Assembly (NCBI RefSeq): GCF_013170805.1
Contig: NZ_CP051294.1
Location: forward strand, 248,001 to 312,000
DNA: 64,000 bases
Direction of reading: 5' to 3'
DNA from: Mesorhizobium sp. NZP2077
Lineage (GTDB): Bacteria > Pseudomonadota > Alphaproteobacteria > Rhizobiales > Rhizobiaceae
Under the pieces are notes generated by a model. The model saw only the letters and a program-made list of their open reading frames with translations. It did no database searches and was not told the origin of the DNA. Numbering within the stretch: position 1 is the stretch's first letter; each line of letters opens with the position of its first letter. Below are positions 43,521 to 52,946 of this stretch, in pieces. The position numbers were made by a program, and so were the translations under genes.

Positions 43521-43632
43521 GGATGGGTTGCGAGCCTCGAGCGGTTTACGGCAAGTCTTGGTGCTTGGCAGGACTAGGGTCCAGCGGGGCCTTCGAAAGG
43601 CTACGCCGGGACTTTCAGGCGGCTGCCAGGTA

Positions 43633-45681
43633 ATGACAAAGAGAGCTAGCCGACAAATGCGGCCCGTATTCCTTGGGATTGATACCGGCGGTACCTACAC
43701 CGATGCCGTTCTGTGGGCCGAGACAGATGGTTCGCTGCATGGACCCACCAGGGGCGAGGTGCTGGCCAAGGCCAAGGCACTGACCACGAGGCACGACCTT
43801 GCCATCGGCATTTCGGGCGCCGTTGATGCGGTTCTTCAGCAGGCCGGCACTAGACCAGATGCCATCAAGCTGGTCTCAATGTCGACAACCCTCGCTACCA
43901 ACGCGTTGGTCGAAGGCCAGGGCGGCCGCGTTGCACTTGTCATGATCGGGTTTTCCGAGGCTGACCTTGCACGCGATGGGCTTAGGACCGCGCTCGGCAC
44001 CGATCCGGTGGTGTTTTGCCGGGGGGGACACGATGTGTACGGCAACACCGCGGGCCTCAACCTCTCCCCTCTCGAGGTAAGTTTGCCAGAGCTGAGTTCC
44101 TCTGTATCGGGCTTTGCCGTCTGCGGCTATTTTGCCACGCGCAACCCCGCGCATGAACTCGCAGCAGTAAAACTGATCCGCGACCGTACCGGCCTACCGG
44201 CCACAGCCAGTCATGAGTTGACGAGTAAGCTCGGCGGTCCGCGCCGTGCGCTGACGACGCTACTCAATGCGAGGCTGATATCGATGATCGACCGCCTAGT
44301 CGCGGCAACGGAAGGGTTCCTCAAAAAGCGCGGGATAGCCGCCCCCCTTATGGTCGTCCGCGGCGACGGCGCCCTCGTCTCGGCGGCTTTTGCCCGCCAG
44401 CGGCCTATCGAGACAATCCTGTCCGGTCCTGCGGCCAGCCTGGTGGGTGCCTGCTACTTGACCGGCTTTGACAACGCCGTCGTCTCCGACATAGGCGGCA
44501 CAACCACGGACGTCGCTGTGCTCGAGAACGGCCGGCCGCGCTTGGACCTGGAGGGTGCGACTGTCGGTGGCTTACGCACCATGGTTGAAGCGGTGGCCAT
44601 GCACACCTTTGGCCTTGGTGGCGATTCGGAAGTCACGTTGGAGGATGGAGGGTTAAGCCCGAAAATCCTGCTGGGCCCGCGCCGCCTAGTCCCTCTCGCC
44701 CTGGCAGGCATGACACATGGAGACGCCGTCAGATCAGAACTCGAGCGCCAGATGCGATCGCCAAATCCAGGCCGCTTGGACGGCCGCTGCGCAGTCCGCA
44801 CCGGTGTTCCAGATAGGCTTGCTGCCGGACTATCCCCGGGAGAAGCGAAGCTTTACGAGGTTATTGGATCCGTCGCCGTCCCTCTCGACCGGCTGCTTAG
44901 CTCCAATGCCCAAGGCGCAACGCTCGATCGCCTGGTGGCAAGAGGGCTCGTGCAAATCGCGGGGTTCACCCCGTCGGACGCCGCCCATGTACTGGGCAAG
45001 CAGACGAACTGGGATCCGGTGGCAGCTAGGCTTGGCGCGGAGCTGTTTGCCCGCAAGCGCGATGGACGCGGGCAACCAATTGCCGCATCGCCAGAGGCCT
45101 TGTCCGAACGAACATTGCTGACATTGACGCGGCTGTCGGCTGAAATCATCCTTGAAACTGCGTTTTCCGAGGACGGGCTCAACGGCGCGGCCACCGTAGC
45201 GGACGCCCTGGTGCAGCGCGCTGTTGACGGATACCCGGGCATCGCTCGGCTCAGCGTCGCGCTGGACCGTCCTGTAATTGGGATCGGCGCCTCGGCTCCC
45301 CTGCACTACGCGGGTCTGGCCGCGTTAATTGGCAATGACTGTGTGGTGCCCGAAGATACCGACGTTGCCAACGCGCTCGGTGCCGTTGTCGGCCAGGTCA
45401 GGGTGTCGGCCGAAGCTCACGTCAGCCAACCCACGGAAGGACTATTCCGGCTTGCTGCGGGCGGTCGAGTTCGGGATTTCCCGGACGAGGCGTCGGCGAT
45501 CGCCGCCGCTGATGCGGACGCCCGGGCTACCGTCGCTGAGTACGCGAGGGAGGCCGGCACCGACGCTGCCGAAATCAATGTCGCGACCGAGTTCCGTGTA
45601 TCCACGGTCGAAGGTCAGCGCATGTTCGTCGAAGCCAAATTAGTAGCGGTCGCTCTCGGCAGGCCCAGAATTGCGGCTTAG
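43633..45681 (+). CDS. Hydantoinase/oxoprolinase family protein
   Basis: About 682 residues from ATG 43633; the open frame reaches back to 43441, inside the SDR, but that part is not family-like. The acetate-kinase-type ATP domain starts FLGIDTGGTYTDAVLW. VSMSTTLATNALVEGQGGRV and ETILSGPAASLVGACYL with DIGGTTTDVAVLENG follow, all standard for HyuA/OplA proteins, which use ATP to open cyclic amides or carboxylate ketones. No HyuB partner is nearby. Its GGTYTDAVL version suggests a single-subunit subfamily. It may act on a pyrrolidone- or hydantoin-type intermediate (inference). Confidence 0.82.
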   Translation: MTKRASRQMRPVFLGIDTGGTYTDAVLWAETDGSLHGPTRGEVLAKAKALTTRHDLAIGISGAVDAVLQQAGTRPDAIKLVSMSTTLATNALVEGQGGRVALVMIGFSEADLARDGLRTALGTDPVVFCRGGHDVYGNTAGLNLSPLEVSLPELSSSVSGFAVCGYFATRNPAHELAAVKLIRDRTGLPATASHELTSKLGGPRRALTTLLNARLISMIDRLVAATEGFLKKRGIAAPLMVVRGDGALVSAAFARQRPIETILSGPAASLVGACYLTGFDNAVVSDIGGTTTDVAVLENGRPRLDLEGATVGGLRTMVEAVAMHTFGLGGDSEVTLEDGGLSPKILLGPRRLVPLALAGMTHGDAVRSELERQMRSPNPGRLDGRCAVRTGVPDRLAAGLSPGEAKLYEVIGSVAVPLDRLLSSNAQGATLDRLVARGLVQIAGFTPSDAAHVLGKQTNWDPVAARLGAELFARKRDGRGQPIAASPEALSERTLLTLTRLSAEIILETAFSEDGLNGAATVADALVQRAVDGYPGIARLSVALDRPVIGIGASAPLHYAGLAALIGNDCVVPEDTDVANALGAVVGQVRVSAEAHVSQPTEGLFRLAAGGRVRDFPDEASAIAAADADARATVAEYAREAGTDAAEINVATEFRVSTVEGQRMFVEAKLVAVALGRPRIAA

Positions 45682-45795
45682 GGAAGCGCAGGCCGACTGT
45701 TTCCGAAGGGCTATGCAGAGCACTGAGGGGATAGGTCGCCGCACGGTCAGTTAAAAGCAGACCGTTTTGGATGACAAGGGTCCCCTGTCCTTGAA

Positions 45796-46848
45796 TTATC
45801 CCAGGCCAGGCCCAACCCACGCTGGTACGGTTAAGCGGCATTGTTGCGGCGAGACACCGTTAAATAATCTGAAGCACTTTGCAAAATGGGAAGGAGAGAC
45901 AAACCCGCAAGCCATTGCTATATCGACAATCGCCATGCTCGTACCTTCGATCAACCGTTTCCCGTGTTCTACACGGACCCGAAGGTAGTGTCGCACAGGC
46001 GGCATGTGGACGTGTGCTGCAAACAGGCGCTCCAACTGTCGCCGCGATACGCCAGCGCGTTTTGCCACTTCGCTCATGCTCAGCGGGCATTCAACGTTTT
46101 CATCCATGATCCGCATCGACATAAGAAGTTTATCGCTGACACCGGCAAAGGCGAGCCCTGTCGGACCGGTCTGTCGGTTCGTCCCGGAGCGCTGTCCTTC
46201 GACCGTGGCGTGCCGGCAAACCTGCTGAGCCGTAAACCCCCCGACATGATTTGCGATCATATCCACGGCCAGGTCGAAAGAGGCTAGTTCGCCTGCACAA
46301 GTCGAAAACTGCCCGTCCTTTACGAACAGGGTGTCGCGGATGTCGGGCTGGCTGAACACCTCAGAGAAAGCGGCAAGCCGAGACCAATGGATTGTACAGC
46401 GTGTTCCGGCCAGAAGACCCGTCTGCGCTAGCAACCATGAAGCCGTTCCCAGTGCCGAAATGGGCACACCGCGACGTGCGATCATGCGCAAAAAGTTATT
46501 GCATTGTGGGCTCAGCCGCCGCCCTACCTGCTCACCGGCGACAATTATGAGGTGGTCCGGCCCCCGGGAAGGCGAACGAGAATTAAGTTCATCAGTGGTT
46601 ACATCCACAGCAACCGAGATGCCGCTTGACCCTTCAACTGGCTGCGTGCTGAAACCGGCGATCCTCCATTTAAACAACTTCAACCGCATTACGGTATTTG
46701 CTATGTGAAAAGGCTCCAGAAAGGCGTGAAGTGCCAGCTGCGAGAACCCCGGAAAGAGAAGGATAGCCAGCTCGATCGGGCGGCCCTGAGACGGCATCTC
46801 CGCGACGGTCGACGCGTTGATCGCATTGATATCCGGATGTGCATTCAT
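45796..46848 (-). CDS. GlxA-family AraC-type transcriptional regulator
   Basis: A 350-residue regulator from ATG 46848, chosen for GGACGA about 5 bases upstream; an earlier start at 46890 is possible. The N-terminal PfpI-like domain (ELAILLFPGFSQLALHAFLE ... HLIIVAGEQVGRR ... LGTASWLLAQTGLLAGT) has Thr-Ala where the elbow Cys would be. The AraC domain has CPLSMSEVAKRAGVSRRQLERLF and VDIAMACGFVSPSHFAKCFR. Proteins of this type regulate carnitine, betaine and arginine catabolism (GbdR, CdhR). The betaine transport and MttB genes begin just upstream on the same strand, so it may control them. Confidence 0.85.
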   Translation of the reverse strand: MNAHPDINAINASTVAEMPSQGRPIELAILLFPGFSQLALHAFLEPFHIANTVMRLKLFKWRIAGFSTQPVEGSSGISVAVDVTTDELNSRSPSRGPDHLIIVAGEQVGRRLSPQCNNFLRMIARRGVPISALGTASWLLAQTGLLAGTRCTIHWSRLAAFSEVFSQPDIRDTLFVKDGQFSTCAGELASFDLAVDMIANHVGGFTAQQVCRHATVEGQRSGTNRQTGPTGLAFAGVSDKLLMSMRIMDENVECPLSMSEVAKRAGVSRRQLERLFAAHVHMPPVRHYLRVRVEHGKRLIEGTSMAIVDIAMACGFVSPSHFAKCFRLFNGVSPQQCRLTVPAWVGPGLG

Positions 46849-46940
46849 TGCTTTCGTCCAGCTGCCTTGCAAACAAACAGCCGCTTTCATAGAGACCGGG
46901 TTCGGTCGCTGCCGGCCATGTGAAACAGGATATAACGGTT

Positions 46941-48461
46941 CTAGAGGACAGCCTCACCGATATCGAGTTCTCGACGTTTCATGAAATCAAGAAGCTGCTC
47001 GTCGATCGCTTCATCGAGAGGTGGAGGCTGGTATTCCTTCAAGGATCGAACAGCTGCGTCCAACCCCCGCGTGTTCGCATCCCGGGCGCCGGCAAAACTC
47101 CATTGCTCGAAGCTATCGTGGTCCATCAGGTCAGGGACAAAGAAGGCTTGTTCGAAGTTCTTGAGGGTGTGCGCAGTTCCCAGATAATGGCTACCAGGCT
47201 CGCTCTGGCGGATCGCATCCATCGTTTCGTCCATCTCACTCATCACGAGCCCCTGGCCAAGCTTGTAGAACATGACCATCTGCTCGGCGTCGAGCATGAA
47301 TTTGCTATAGCTTTGGGTCAGGGCCCCTTCCAGGTAGCCCGTGGATGACAGCACGAAGTTTGCACCGGCAATCAGGACGCCGTACATGTTACGGGCTGCT
47401 TCATAGCCAGCTTGCGCGTCGACAAGTTTTGAACTGGTGCAGCTCCCACTACACCGCCAGGGTAGCTTGTAGTGTCTGGCCAATTGACCGACCAGCATGT
47501 TCATGTGGTCGATCTCTGGGGTGCCGGCCATTGGCGCTCCGCTTTTCATGGAAACGGTTGCCAGCCACTGCCCATAAATGGAGGGCGCGCCTGGCCTAAC
47601 AAGCTGAGCAAAGGCTATTCCCGCCAGCGCTTCTGCGTTGAGCTGAGCCACTGCGGCTATTGTACTTGCAGGGGTACTGGCCCCCGCCAAAACGAAGGGA
47701 GTGAAAAGGATGGCCTGATTGCTTGCTGCGTAGACCTTGACCGAATCCAGCATGGTCGCGTCCCAGACCAGCGGCGAATTGCAGTTGGCGATCGAGACCA
47801 TGACCGTGTTGTTGTGAACGAATTCATCGCCGAAGACGATCTTGGCCATGGTGACGGTGTCTTGCGCCCGTTCTCCGGACGTCACAGCGCCCATGAACGG
47901 TTTGTCGGAGTATTTTATCAGGCTGTAATTCATGTGCAGGTGGCGCCTGGGAACGGCAATGTCCATTGGCTCACAAAGGACGCCTCCGGTCATGTGCATC
48001 GCCGGAGCTTGGTAAGCGAGCTTCGCAAAATTAACAAAATCAGCGATCGTCGAATTTCTTCGCTTGCCCTCAAGATCAAGCACGTTCGGCGATCCGTACG
48101 CCGGCGTAAAGATCGTCTTACGTCCCCCGATGGTGACTGTCTTTGCTGGATTGCGAGCGTGAATCGTAATGTATTCGGGAGCCTGGGCCACGAGCTCCAT
48201 CAAATGGTGTCTGTCGATTCTGATGCGCTGACCAGTGACGCTGGCGCCAGCTGCGCGCCACATTTCCACCGCCTCGTCGTCACGAAACTCTATCCCTATC
48301 TCCTCTAGGATCTGCATCGAGTAGTCGTGAAGCCTAAGCAGTTGGTCCGAGCTCAACAAATCCATATAGGGCAGACCGCGTTCTAGCGACGGCATATAAG
48401 TCACCGACTTCTCAGAACGGAGCTTCTGTCGGGCGTCCCGGCCACCTGATCTTGCAGACAT
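46941..48461 (-). CDS. MttB-family (trimethylamine-type) methyltransferase, non-pyrrolysine
   Basis: A 506-residue MttB superfamily protein: MQILEEIGIEFRDDEAVEMW, TIHARNPAKTVTIGGRKTIF, GSPNVLDLEGKRR, and later GYLEGALTQSYSKFMLDAEQ. No in-frame amber codon exists, so it is a non-Pyl member like the glycine-betaine or proline-betaine methyltransferases that hand a methyl group to a corrinoid protein. GGAAGAGAAAG precedes the ATG. It is the last gene of the betaine transporter series (about 100 bp after the ATPase), which points to a betaine substrate. The corrinoid protein and its reactivase are not in the window. Confidence 0.87.
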   Translation of the reverse strand: MSARSGGRDARQKLRSEKSVTYMPSLERGLPYMDLLSSDQLLRLHDYSMQILEEIGIEFRDDEAVEMWRAAGASVTGQRIRIDRHHLMELVAQAPEYITIHARNPAKTVTIGGRKTIFTPAYGSPNVLDLEGKRRNSTIADFVNFAKLAYQAPAMHMTGGVLCEPMDIAVPRRHLHMNYSLIKYSDKPFMGAVTSGERAQDTVTMAKIVFGDEFVHNNTVMVSIANCNSPLVWDATMLDSVKVYAASNQAILFTPFVLAGASTPASTIAAVAQLNAEALAGIAFAQLVRPGAPSIYGQWLATVSMKSGAPMAGTPEIDHMNMLVGQLARHYKLPWRCSGSCTSSKLVDAQAGYEAARNMYGVLIAGANFVLSSTGYLEGALTQSYSKFMLDAEQMVMFYKLGQGLVMSEMDETMDAIRQSEPGSHYLGTAHTLKNFEQAFFVPDLMDHDSFEQWSFAGARDANTRGLDAAVRSLKEYQPPPLDEAIDEQLLDFMKRRELDIGEAVL

Positions 48462-48563
48462 CTTTCTCTTCCTTGATTTACGCCAGAACGTAGGCCAGAT
48501 TAGTGTTTAAAACCAACAATTAAAGCTGATGTACGGTATGTGCTGAGGTTATGCTCAAACGAC

Positions 48564-49610
48564 CTAAAGCCGCTCTTGAATGCCCCGAAGCAGGGAAGCT
48601 GCTGTCACAATGCCCATGGCGGCTCCTGCCTCGTCCACGACCACCAGTGGCCGGTTCCCGTGGCGATTCGATAAAGCGACCAGTTCATTGATCCCGGCGT
48701 CAGGTCCCAGGCGTGGCGCATCGGCGAGAGCCGTGCCGTCGCCAGCGTCAGCGGATAGCGGCGACATTACAGACGCCGCCTTCAAGAGCTTCAACCGGCT
48801 GCTTCCCTGAACGAACTTTTCGACGTACGGATGCTTAGGGCTCCCGAGGATGTCTTCAGGCGAGCCGATCTGAAGCATTTGCCCGTCTTTCATGACACCG
48901 ATCTGGTGTCCGAGCCGGACGGCTTCGTCCAGATCGTGCGTTATGAAGAGCGTTGTCTTTTGCAACTTGTCGGCGAGCTCTTTGAACTGGTCCTGAAGAT
49001 CCCGCCGGATGAGAGGATCGAGCGCAGAAAAAGGCTCGTCCATCAGAAGGATGGCAGGATCGGCCGCCAGCGCCCTGGCAAGCCCAATCCTCTGTCTCAT
49101 CCCCCCTGAGAGTTCGTCGGGATAACGGTCACCCCAGCCAGCCAATTGCACCAGCTCTAGCTTTTCTTCTGCGACTTCACGGCGCTGACGGGTGCTGACT
49201 TTCCGGAGCTCAAGGCTCAATGCGACATTGTCGCGGACCGTCCTGTGCGGCAGGAGTGCAACATTTTGGAAGACCATTCCGATTGAGCGGGCGCGAAGCT
49301 CGCGGATTTCATTCTCGGATTTCAGGTTGATATCCTCACCACCGACAATGATCTGGCCGGCGGTGGGCCTGATTAGGCGGTTCACGTGGCGGACCAACGT
49401 CGACTTTCCGCTGCCGGAAAGCCCCATGACGCAGAAGATCTCTCCGGCTTCTACCTTGAAGGAGACGCCGGCAACAGCGACCACACAGCCATGCTTCTCA
49501 AGCAAAGTAGCCTTTGAGAGGAACTCGCGTTGAATGTCGCCGAGATCAAACTTCGAGGTCGTCCCGAAGACCTTCCAGACGTCTCTGAATTCAATGGCGT
49601 GCGCTGTCAA
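48564..49610 (-). CDS. Betaine-type ABC transporter ATPase (ProV/OpuAA-like) with CBS region
   Basis: A 348-residue ATPase. I choose TTG 49610 (TAHAIEFRDVWKVFG) because GGAG lies six bases upstream; no ATG or GTG fits. It has Walker A GLSGSGKSTL, LSGGMRQRIGLARALA, Walker B ILLMDEPFSALDP and THDLDEAVRLG. The C-terminal CBS-type segment (INELVALSNRHGNRPLVVVD EAGAAMG) is typical of osmoregulated betaine importers. Part of the ProWXV-type operon with the binding protein (49683) and permease (50732). Confidence 0.9.
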   Translation of the reverse strand: MTAHAIEFRDVWKVFGTTSKFDLGDIQREFLSKATLLEKHGCVVAVAGVSFKVEAGEIFCVMGLSGSGKSTLVRHVNRLIRPTAGQIIVGGEDINLKSENEIRELRARSIGMVFQNVALLPHRTVRDNVALSLELRKVSTRQRREVAEEKLELVQLAGWGDRYPDELSGGMRQRIGLARALAADPAILLMDEPFSALDPLIRRDLQDQFKELADKLQKTTLFITHDLDEAVRLGHQIGVMKDGQMLQIGSPEDILGSPKHPYVEKFVQGSSRLKLLKAASVMSPLSADAGDGTALADAPRLGPDAGINELVALSNRHGNRPLVVVDEAGAAMGIVTAASLLRGIQERL

Positions 49611-49682
49611 AGGCGATCTCCACGTTGACGAAGCCCCGCCCGGCAACCCCGAAGGCCGCCGGGCGAGCCGATACAACCGCAA

Positions 49683-50714
49683 TCACTTCGCGGCTAGCTT
49701 AGCCGTCGCTATCCAGCTGTTCCATTGATCGAGATGAGCCTTCTTCCAGTCCTCGGCATGACGACGGATGTCCTCGTTAGATTTTTCGCCCTTGTGGACA
49801 AGAAGATTTTCGTCGTCGATGTCCTGGATCGGGATCTCGACCTGCTCAAACCACTTGTTGGCGGCTGGGTTCTTCTTGAGGAAATCGTTGTTAGCGAACA
49901 CATGGTGGGTGTTGACCGAGAACCCCAGATTTCCAATGCTGGGAACGGTTGTGACGGCGCCAGCCTGTTCGTCAGGCAATGACGTAAAAGGAACGGTCAG
50001 CCATGAAACATTTTCGCCGTGGCGAAGAATGCCGTTGACCCATGTCGGGGTCCAGCCGTAGTACAGCACCGGTTTGCCGGCCTTAACCCGTTCAATGGCG
50101 TCTGCTATCAAGGCGAAATACTCGCCCTGGTTATGTGTGACAGTGGCTCGAAGCCCATATGCATCAAGCTGGTGTTCGATGATCCGTTCACACCCCCAAC
50201 CGGGCTCACAGCCGTAAAGGTCTGCTTTTCCGTCGCCATCGATGTCGAATAGCGCCGCGATCTTCGGGTCTTTCAGCTGATCGATCGTCTTGATGCCATA
50301 CTTGTCGGCCGTAGCCTTATCGATCGAATATCCTTGGATTGAGTTTTTGGCGAGCGTCCCTACACGATGAGCCTTGGCGTCGCCGCCAGCCTTCTCCGCA
50401 AATGCAACATGCAGGGGATACCAGTGCGGCGTATAATAGTCTGCGTCACCGCTCGCCACAGCGATGTGGGCGACAGGAACCTGGGTCTGCAATGGCTCGT
50501 CGACGGTATATCCAAGGTCCTCAAGGCCGAGCTTCACCACATAGGCCTCGAATAACTCTTCGGCAATGCCGTTGTACAGGGGCCGTGCGGTGACGCCGGT
50601 GCCGGGAAGGTCTGCGGCTAAGGCATGTCCAGTAGACACCACCAGCGTTCCCAACACAGTCACAGCCGCGGCTAGTCGCCTAAGATGCCAACCTATTCTC
50701 TGTTGATCGTTCAT
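49683..50714 (-). CDS. Glycine betaine/proline-type substrate-binding protein (ProX-like)
   Basis: A 343-residue binding protein from ATG 50714 (MNDQQRIGWHL). Signal peptide to about residue 34 with ALA cleavage. The mature part carries GYTVDEPLQTQVPVAHIAVA, SGDADYYTPHWYPLH, DLYGCEPGWGCERIIEHQL and KPVLYYGWTPTWVNG. The Trp and Tyr residues in HWYPLH, PGWGCE and YYGWTP form the aromatic cage that binds quaternary ammonium groups in this family. Ligand probably a proline- or glycine-type betaine. Middle gene of the transporter operon. Confidence 0.88.
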   Translation of the reverse strand: MNDQQRIGWHLRRLAAAVTVLGTLVVSTGHALAADLPGTGVTARPLYNGIAEELFEAYVVKLGLEDLGYTVDEPLQTQVPVAHIAVASGDADYYTPHWYPLHVAFAEKAGGDAKAHRVGTLAKNSIQGYSIDKATADKYGIKTIDQLKDPKIAALFDIDGDGKADLYGCEPGWGCERIIEHQLDAYGLRATVTHNQGEYFALIADAIERVKAGKPVLYYGWTPTWVNGILRHGENVSWLTVPFTSLPDEQAGAVTTVPSIGNLGFSVNTHHVFANNDFLKKNPAANKWFEQVEIPIQDIDDENLLVHKGEKSNEDIRRHAEDWKKAHLDQWNSWIATAKLAAK

Positions 50715-50731
50715 ATGAGCTCCCATTGTTG

Positions 50732-51715
50732 TTAAGCAGATACGCGTTGCCGGCGATTCTTCGATCCTTCTCGTGCCGCCGGGGCGCCTTGGAAGGAATT
50801 GACAACACTTGTGATGAGTGAGGCGGGGCCGCGTTTGTACCAGGCGACGTGGTCGAATTGCCTGCTCCTGGACATCGCAGATTGCGTTAGGCGGTCCAGA
50901 ATGATCGCAAGGAAGACGATACCTGTTCCGGCCGTTGCGGCCAGACCGATGTCCAGGCGGCCAATACCGCGCAAAACCATCTGACCGAGCCCGCCAACCG
51001 CGATCATGGAGGCGACCACGACCATCGAGAGCGACATCATCAAAGTCTGGTTTACGCCCGCCAATATGCTCGGCAGGGCAAGCGGTATCTGGGCCTTGAA
51101 CAGAAGCTGGCTGTCGGAGGCACCGAAGGCTCGCATGGCCTCGACAACTTCTTCAGAGACCTGCTGAATGCCCAGCGTGGTCAGCCGGATAACGGGCGGC
51201 AGGGCAAAGACGATCGTTACAATGACGCCGGGCACATTGCCAATGCCAAACAACATTACGACCGGCACGAGATAGACGAATGACGGGATCGTCTGCATTG
51301 TGTCGAGGATTGGCCGGCAGATAGCAGCCGCCCGATCGCTGCGGGCGGCCAGCACCCCCAGGGGAATGCCAACAACTGTGCAGAAGAGGACTGCGGTGAA
51401 AACGAGAGAAAGGGTTGTCATCGTTTCCCCCCAGATCCCCAGGAAGCCGATGACAGTCAACAGACTGGCGATCTGGAGCGCTAGCCTCCAGCCCGCAATC
51501 TGCCAAGCAATCAATCCGAAGCACAAAATCGTGACAACGGGTGGAATTCCTTTCAGGGCGCCGTCAAAGGTCCGGAGAAGCTGGTCAATGGGCCATTTCA
51601 CGCTCTGAAAAAACGGCCGGTACTGGTCCACTACCCAGCCCAAGCCATTCGCGACCCAATCGTCGAAGGGTATGTGCCAGATTTTGAATGGGTCTAAAAT
51701 GTCTTCAGGCTTCAC
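50732..51715 (-). CDS. Betaine-type ABC transporter permease (ProW/OpuAB-like)
   Basis: A 327-residue permease from GTG 51715 with AAGGAAG upstream (TTG 51730 is the other option). Several hydrophobic helices; the coupling loop reads VVEAMRAFGASDSQLLFKAQ IPLALPSILAG-like and ends GINQTLMMSLSMVVVASMI-type (here GVNQTL). IGVPLGVLAA-type IGIPLGVLAARSD is also present. First gene of the transporter operon; a regulon-type promoter lies at 51968-52034, about 250 bp upstream. Confidence 0.9.
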   Translation of the reverse strand: MKPEDILDPFKIWHIPFDDWVANGLGWVVDQYRPFFQSVKWPIDQLLRTFDGALKGIPPVVTILCFGLIAWQIAGWRLALQIASLLTVIGFLGIWGETMTTLSLVFTAVLFCTVVGIPLGVLAARSDRAAAICRPILDTMQTIPSFVYLVPVVMLFGIGNVPGVIVTIVFALPPVIRLTTLGIQQVSEEVVEAMRAFGASDSQLLFKAQIPLALPSILAGVNQTLMMSLSMVVVASMIAVGGLGQMVLRGIGRLDIGLAATAGTGIVFLAIILDRLTQSAMSRSRQFDHVAWYKRGPASLITSVVNSFQGAPAAREGSKNRRQRVSA

Positions 51716-52235
51716 CAAACTTCCTTTCAATCAGGATTTTGATTACGACTGAGCGGCCATCCGCCCGAAATAGCAGTCAGCAGGATCACAGTCTCAACCA
51801 AATGTTCTGACAGCCAAATGCAAGGCTGATAAGTCGTTTGGCGGGTCAAGCCGCCACATCAATGATACCCGGCAAAGCCATTTCTGAATCTGGACTTACC
51901 GGGCATTTCGCGCGACCTTCCATCTACCATGCCGCGCAAGAGGGCTCGTCCTCCTAACGTTCCCGAAACGCTAGCGGGGCCGCTTGGACAAAACAACCGG
52001 ATAAAAAGTAATGTCCCGCGAGCCTAAATGTTATCAAAGGACGGCAAGCCCGCTGTGCTTGAAATGGAGCATCCTGGCGACGAAATAGCGCCAGCGGCCG
52101 CATCTCGGTCAACTCCGGCCGAGGCGAGCCGCTTCAAGGCTTCTCGAACCCCAACCCGACGATACGTCTCTCTGACCAGGCCATCCTCTCGGAGGTTTTC
52201 GCGGCAGCGTTCAACGTGGGCACGTTGCTCGCCAG
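51716..52235. other. Intergenic stretch carrying the transporter promoter
   Basis: About 520 bp before the transporter operon. It contains the regulon-type promoter at 51968-52034, pointing left, and otherwise short frames with no family match. A frame starting at 52028 on the plus strand overlaps the decayed gene on the other strand and is a shadow. Confidence 0.5.
51968..52034 (-). promoter_or_regulatory. Regulon-type promoter (site 3), before the betaine transporter operon
   Basis: Read leftward: ATAAC from 52034, ATTAC from 52012 (22 bp later), TTGTTT from 51996 (16 bp later) and TAGCGT from 51973 after a 17-bp spacer. The stretch between second repeat and -35 is TTTTTATCCGG, the same as in site 6. 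The leader to the permease start would be about 245 bases. Confidence 0.8.
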
Positions 52236-52874
52236 TTAAATCGTGCTCAAGCTTTCTCTGCCAGTCCTGATGGGAAGGTCGACTTCCTTGACCGACTTGG
52301 CCGCCGTCGAGACCGAGGCCGGCCGGCTATCGTCATAGCGGGGCCGTATGGCGCTGTTGGGGTTAAACTCGGTTCGCTTGTCGTTTCCTGAAATGACGAG
52401 GTCGGGATCCGAAACCCGACCCGAGAGGCTATAGACGAAAGTCGACACGATGCGGTCTAGCACGGCATCGACTTCCTTCGGCCGGTGCACTGCTTCGTGC
52501 GGCACGCGGTCGGGAACGGCAGTCTCGTGATGCCGCGATCATTGTGGCGTCGAGCACCTCGCGATGATCGAGCGAGGTGATGATCTCGCGCCGGGCCGGG
52601 CAGAAATCATAGGGCGCATGAGCGCCATCGCCCTCGCCGATATGGAAGGCATAGATCTCGGGATAGGCCGTGAGCCCCATGCGGAGGCTTGGTTTGATGT
52701 CGTAGAAGGACGTGATGGCGTCTGCAGCAGGTGGGTGGCACCAATGCCGCCAAGCGGATCGTCGATCACCAGGCCGAAGCGGTCGAGCGGGTTCCAGTCT
52801 GGCAGCGCTTGCGCGATCGAGGCCGGCTAGCCTCCTATCTCCAAGTCGAACTTCAGCAGTGTGATGAGATGCAT
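52236..52874 (-). pseudogene. Decayed unknown gene with several frameshifts and a stop
   Basis: Read leftward from ATG 52874, MHLITLLKFDLEIGG is followed by an in-frame stop. Related text then continues as FGLVIDDPLGGIGATHLLQT, changes frame to AITSFYDIKPSLRMGLTAYP and YDFCPARREIITSLDHREVL, then changes again to NDRGITRLP and HEAVHRPKEVDAVLDRIV. The pieces join into one plausible protein of about 200 residues that I cannot name. At least three lesions mean it is dead. Confidence 0.55.
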
Positions 52875-52946
52875 GGCTGTACCCACTCAACAAAACGCTA
52901 GGCCGGACCCACGAGGCCCGGCCAACAGTCACTCAAGCAGACACGT

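Noticed and set aside
43441..43632. N-terminal extension of the hydantoinase overlapping the SDR gene
   Set aside because: The extra 64 residues are basic and unlike the family, and the ATP-binding start FLGIDTGGTYTD fits the ATG at 43633.
48462..48560. Promoter of the shared type directly before the MttB-family gene
   Set aside because: TTGGTT and TACGTT are spaced 18 bp and no second ATAAC repeat fits at the fixed distance. Transcription from the transporter promoter is more likely.
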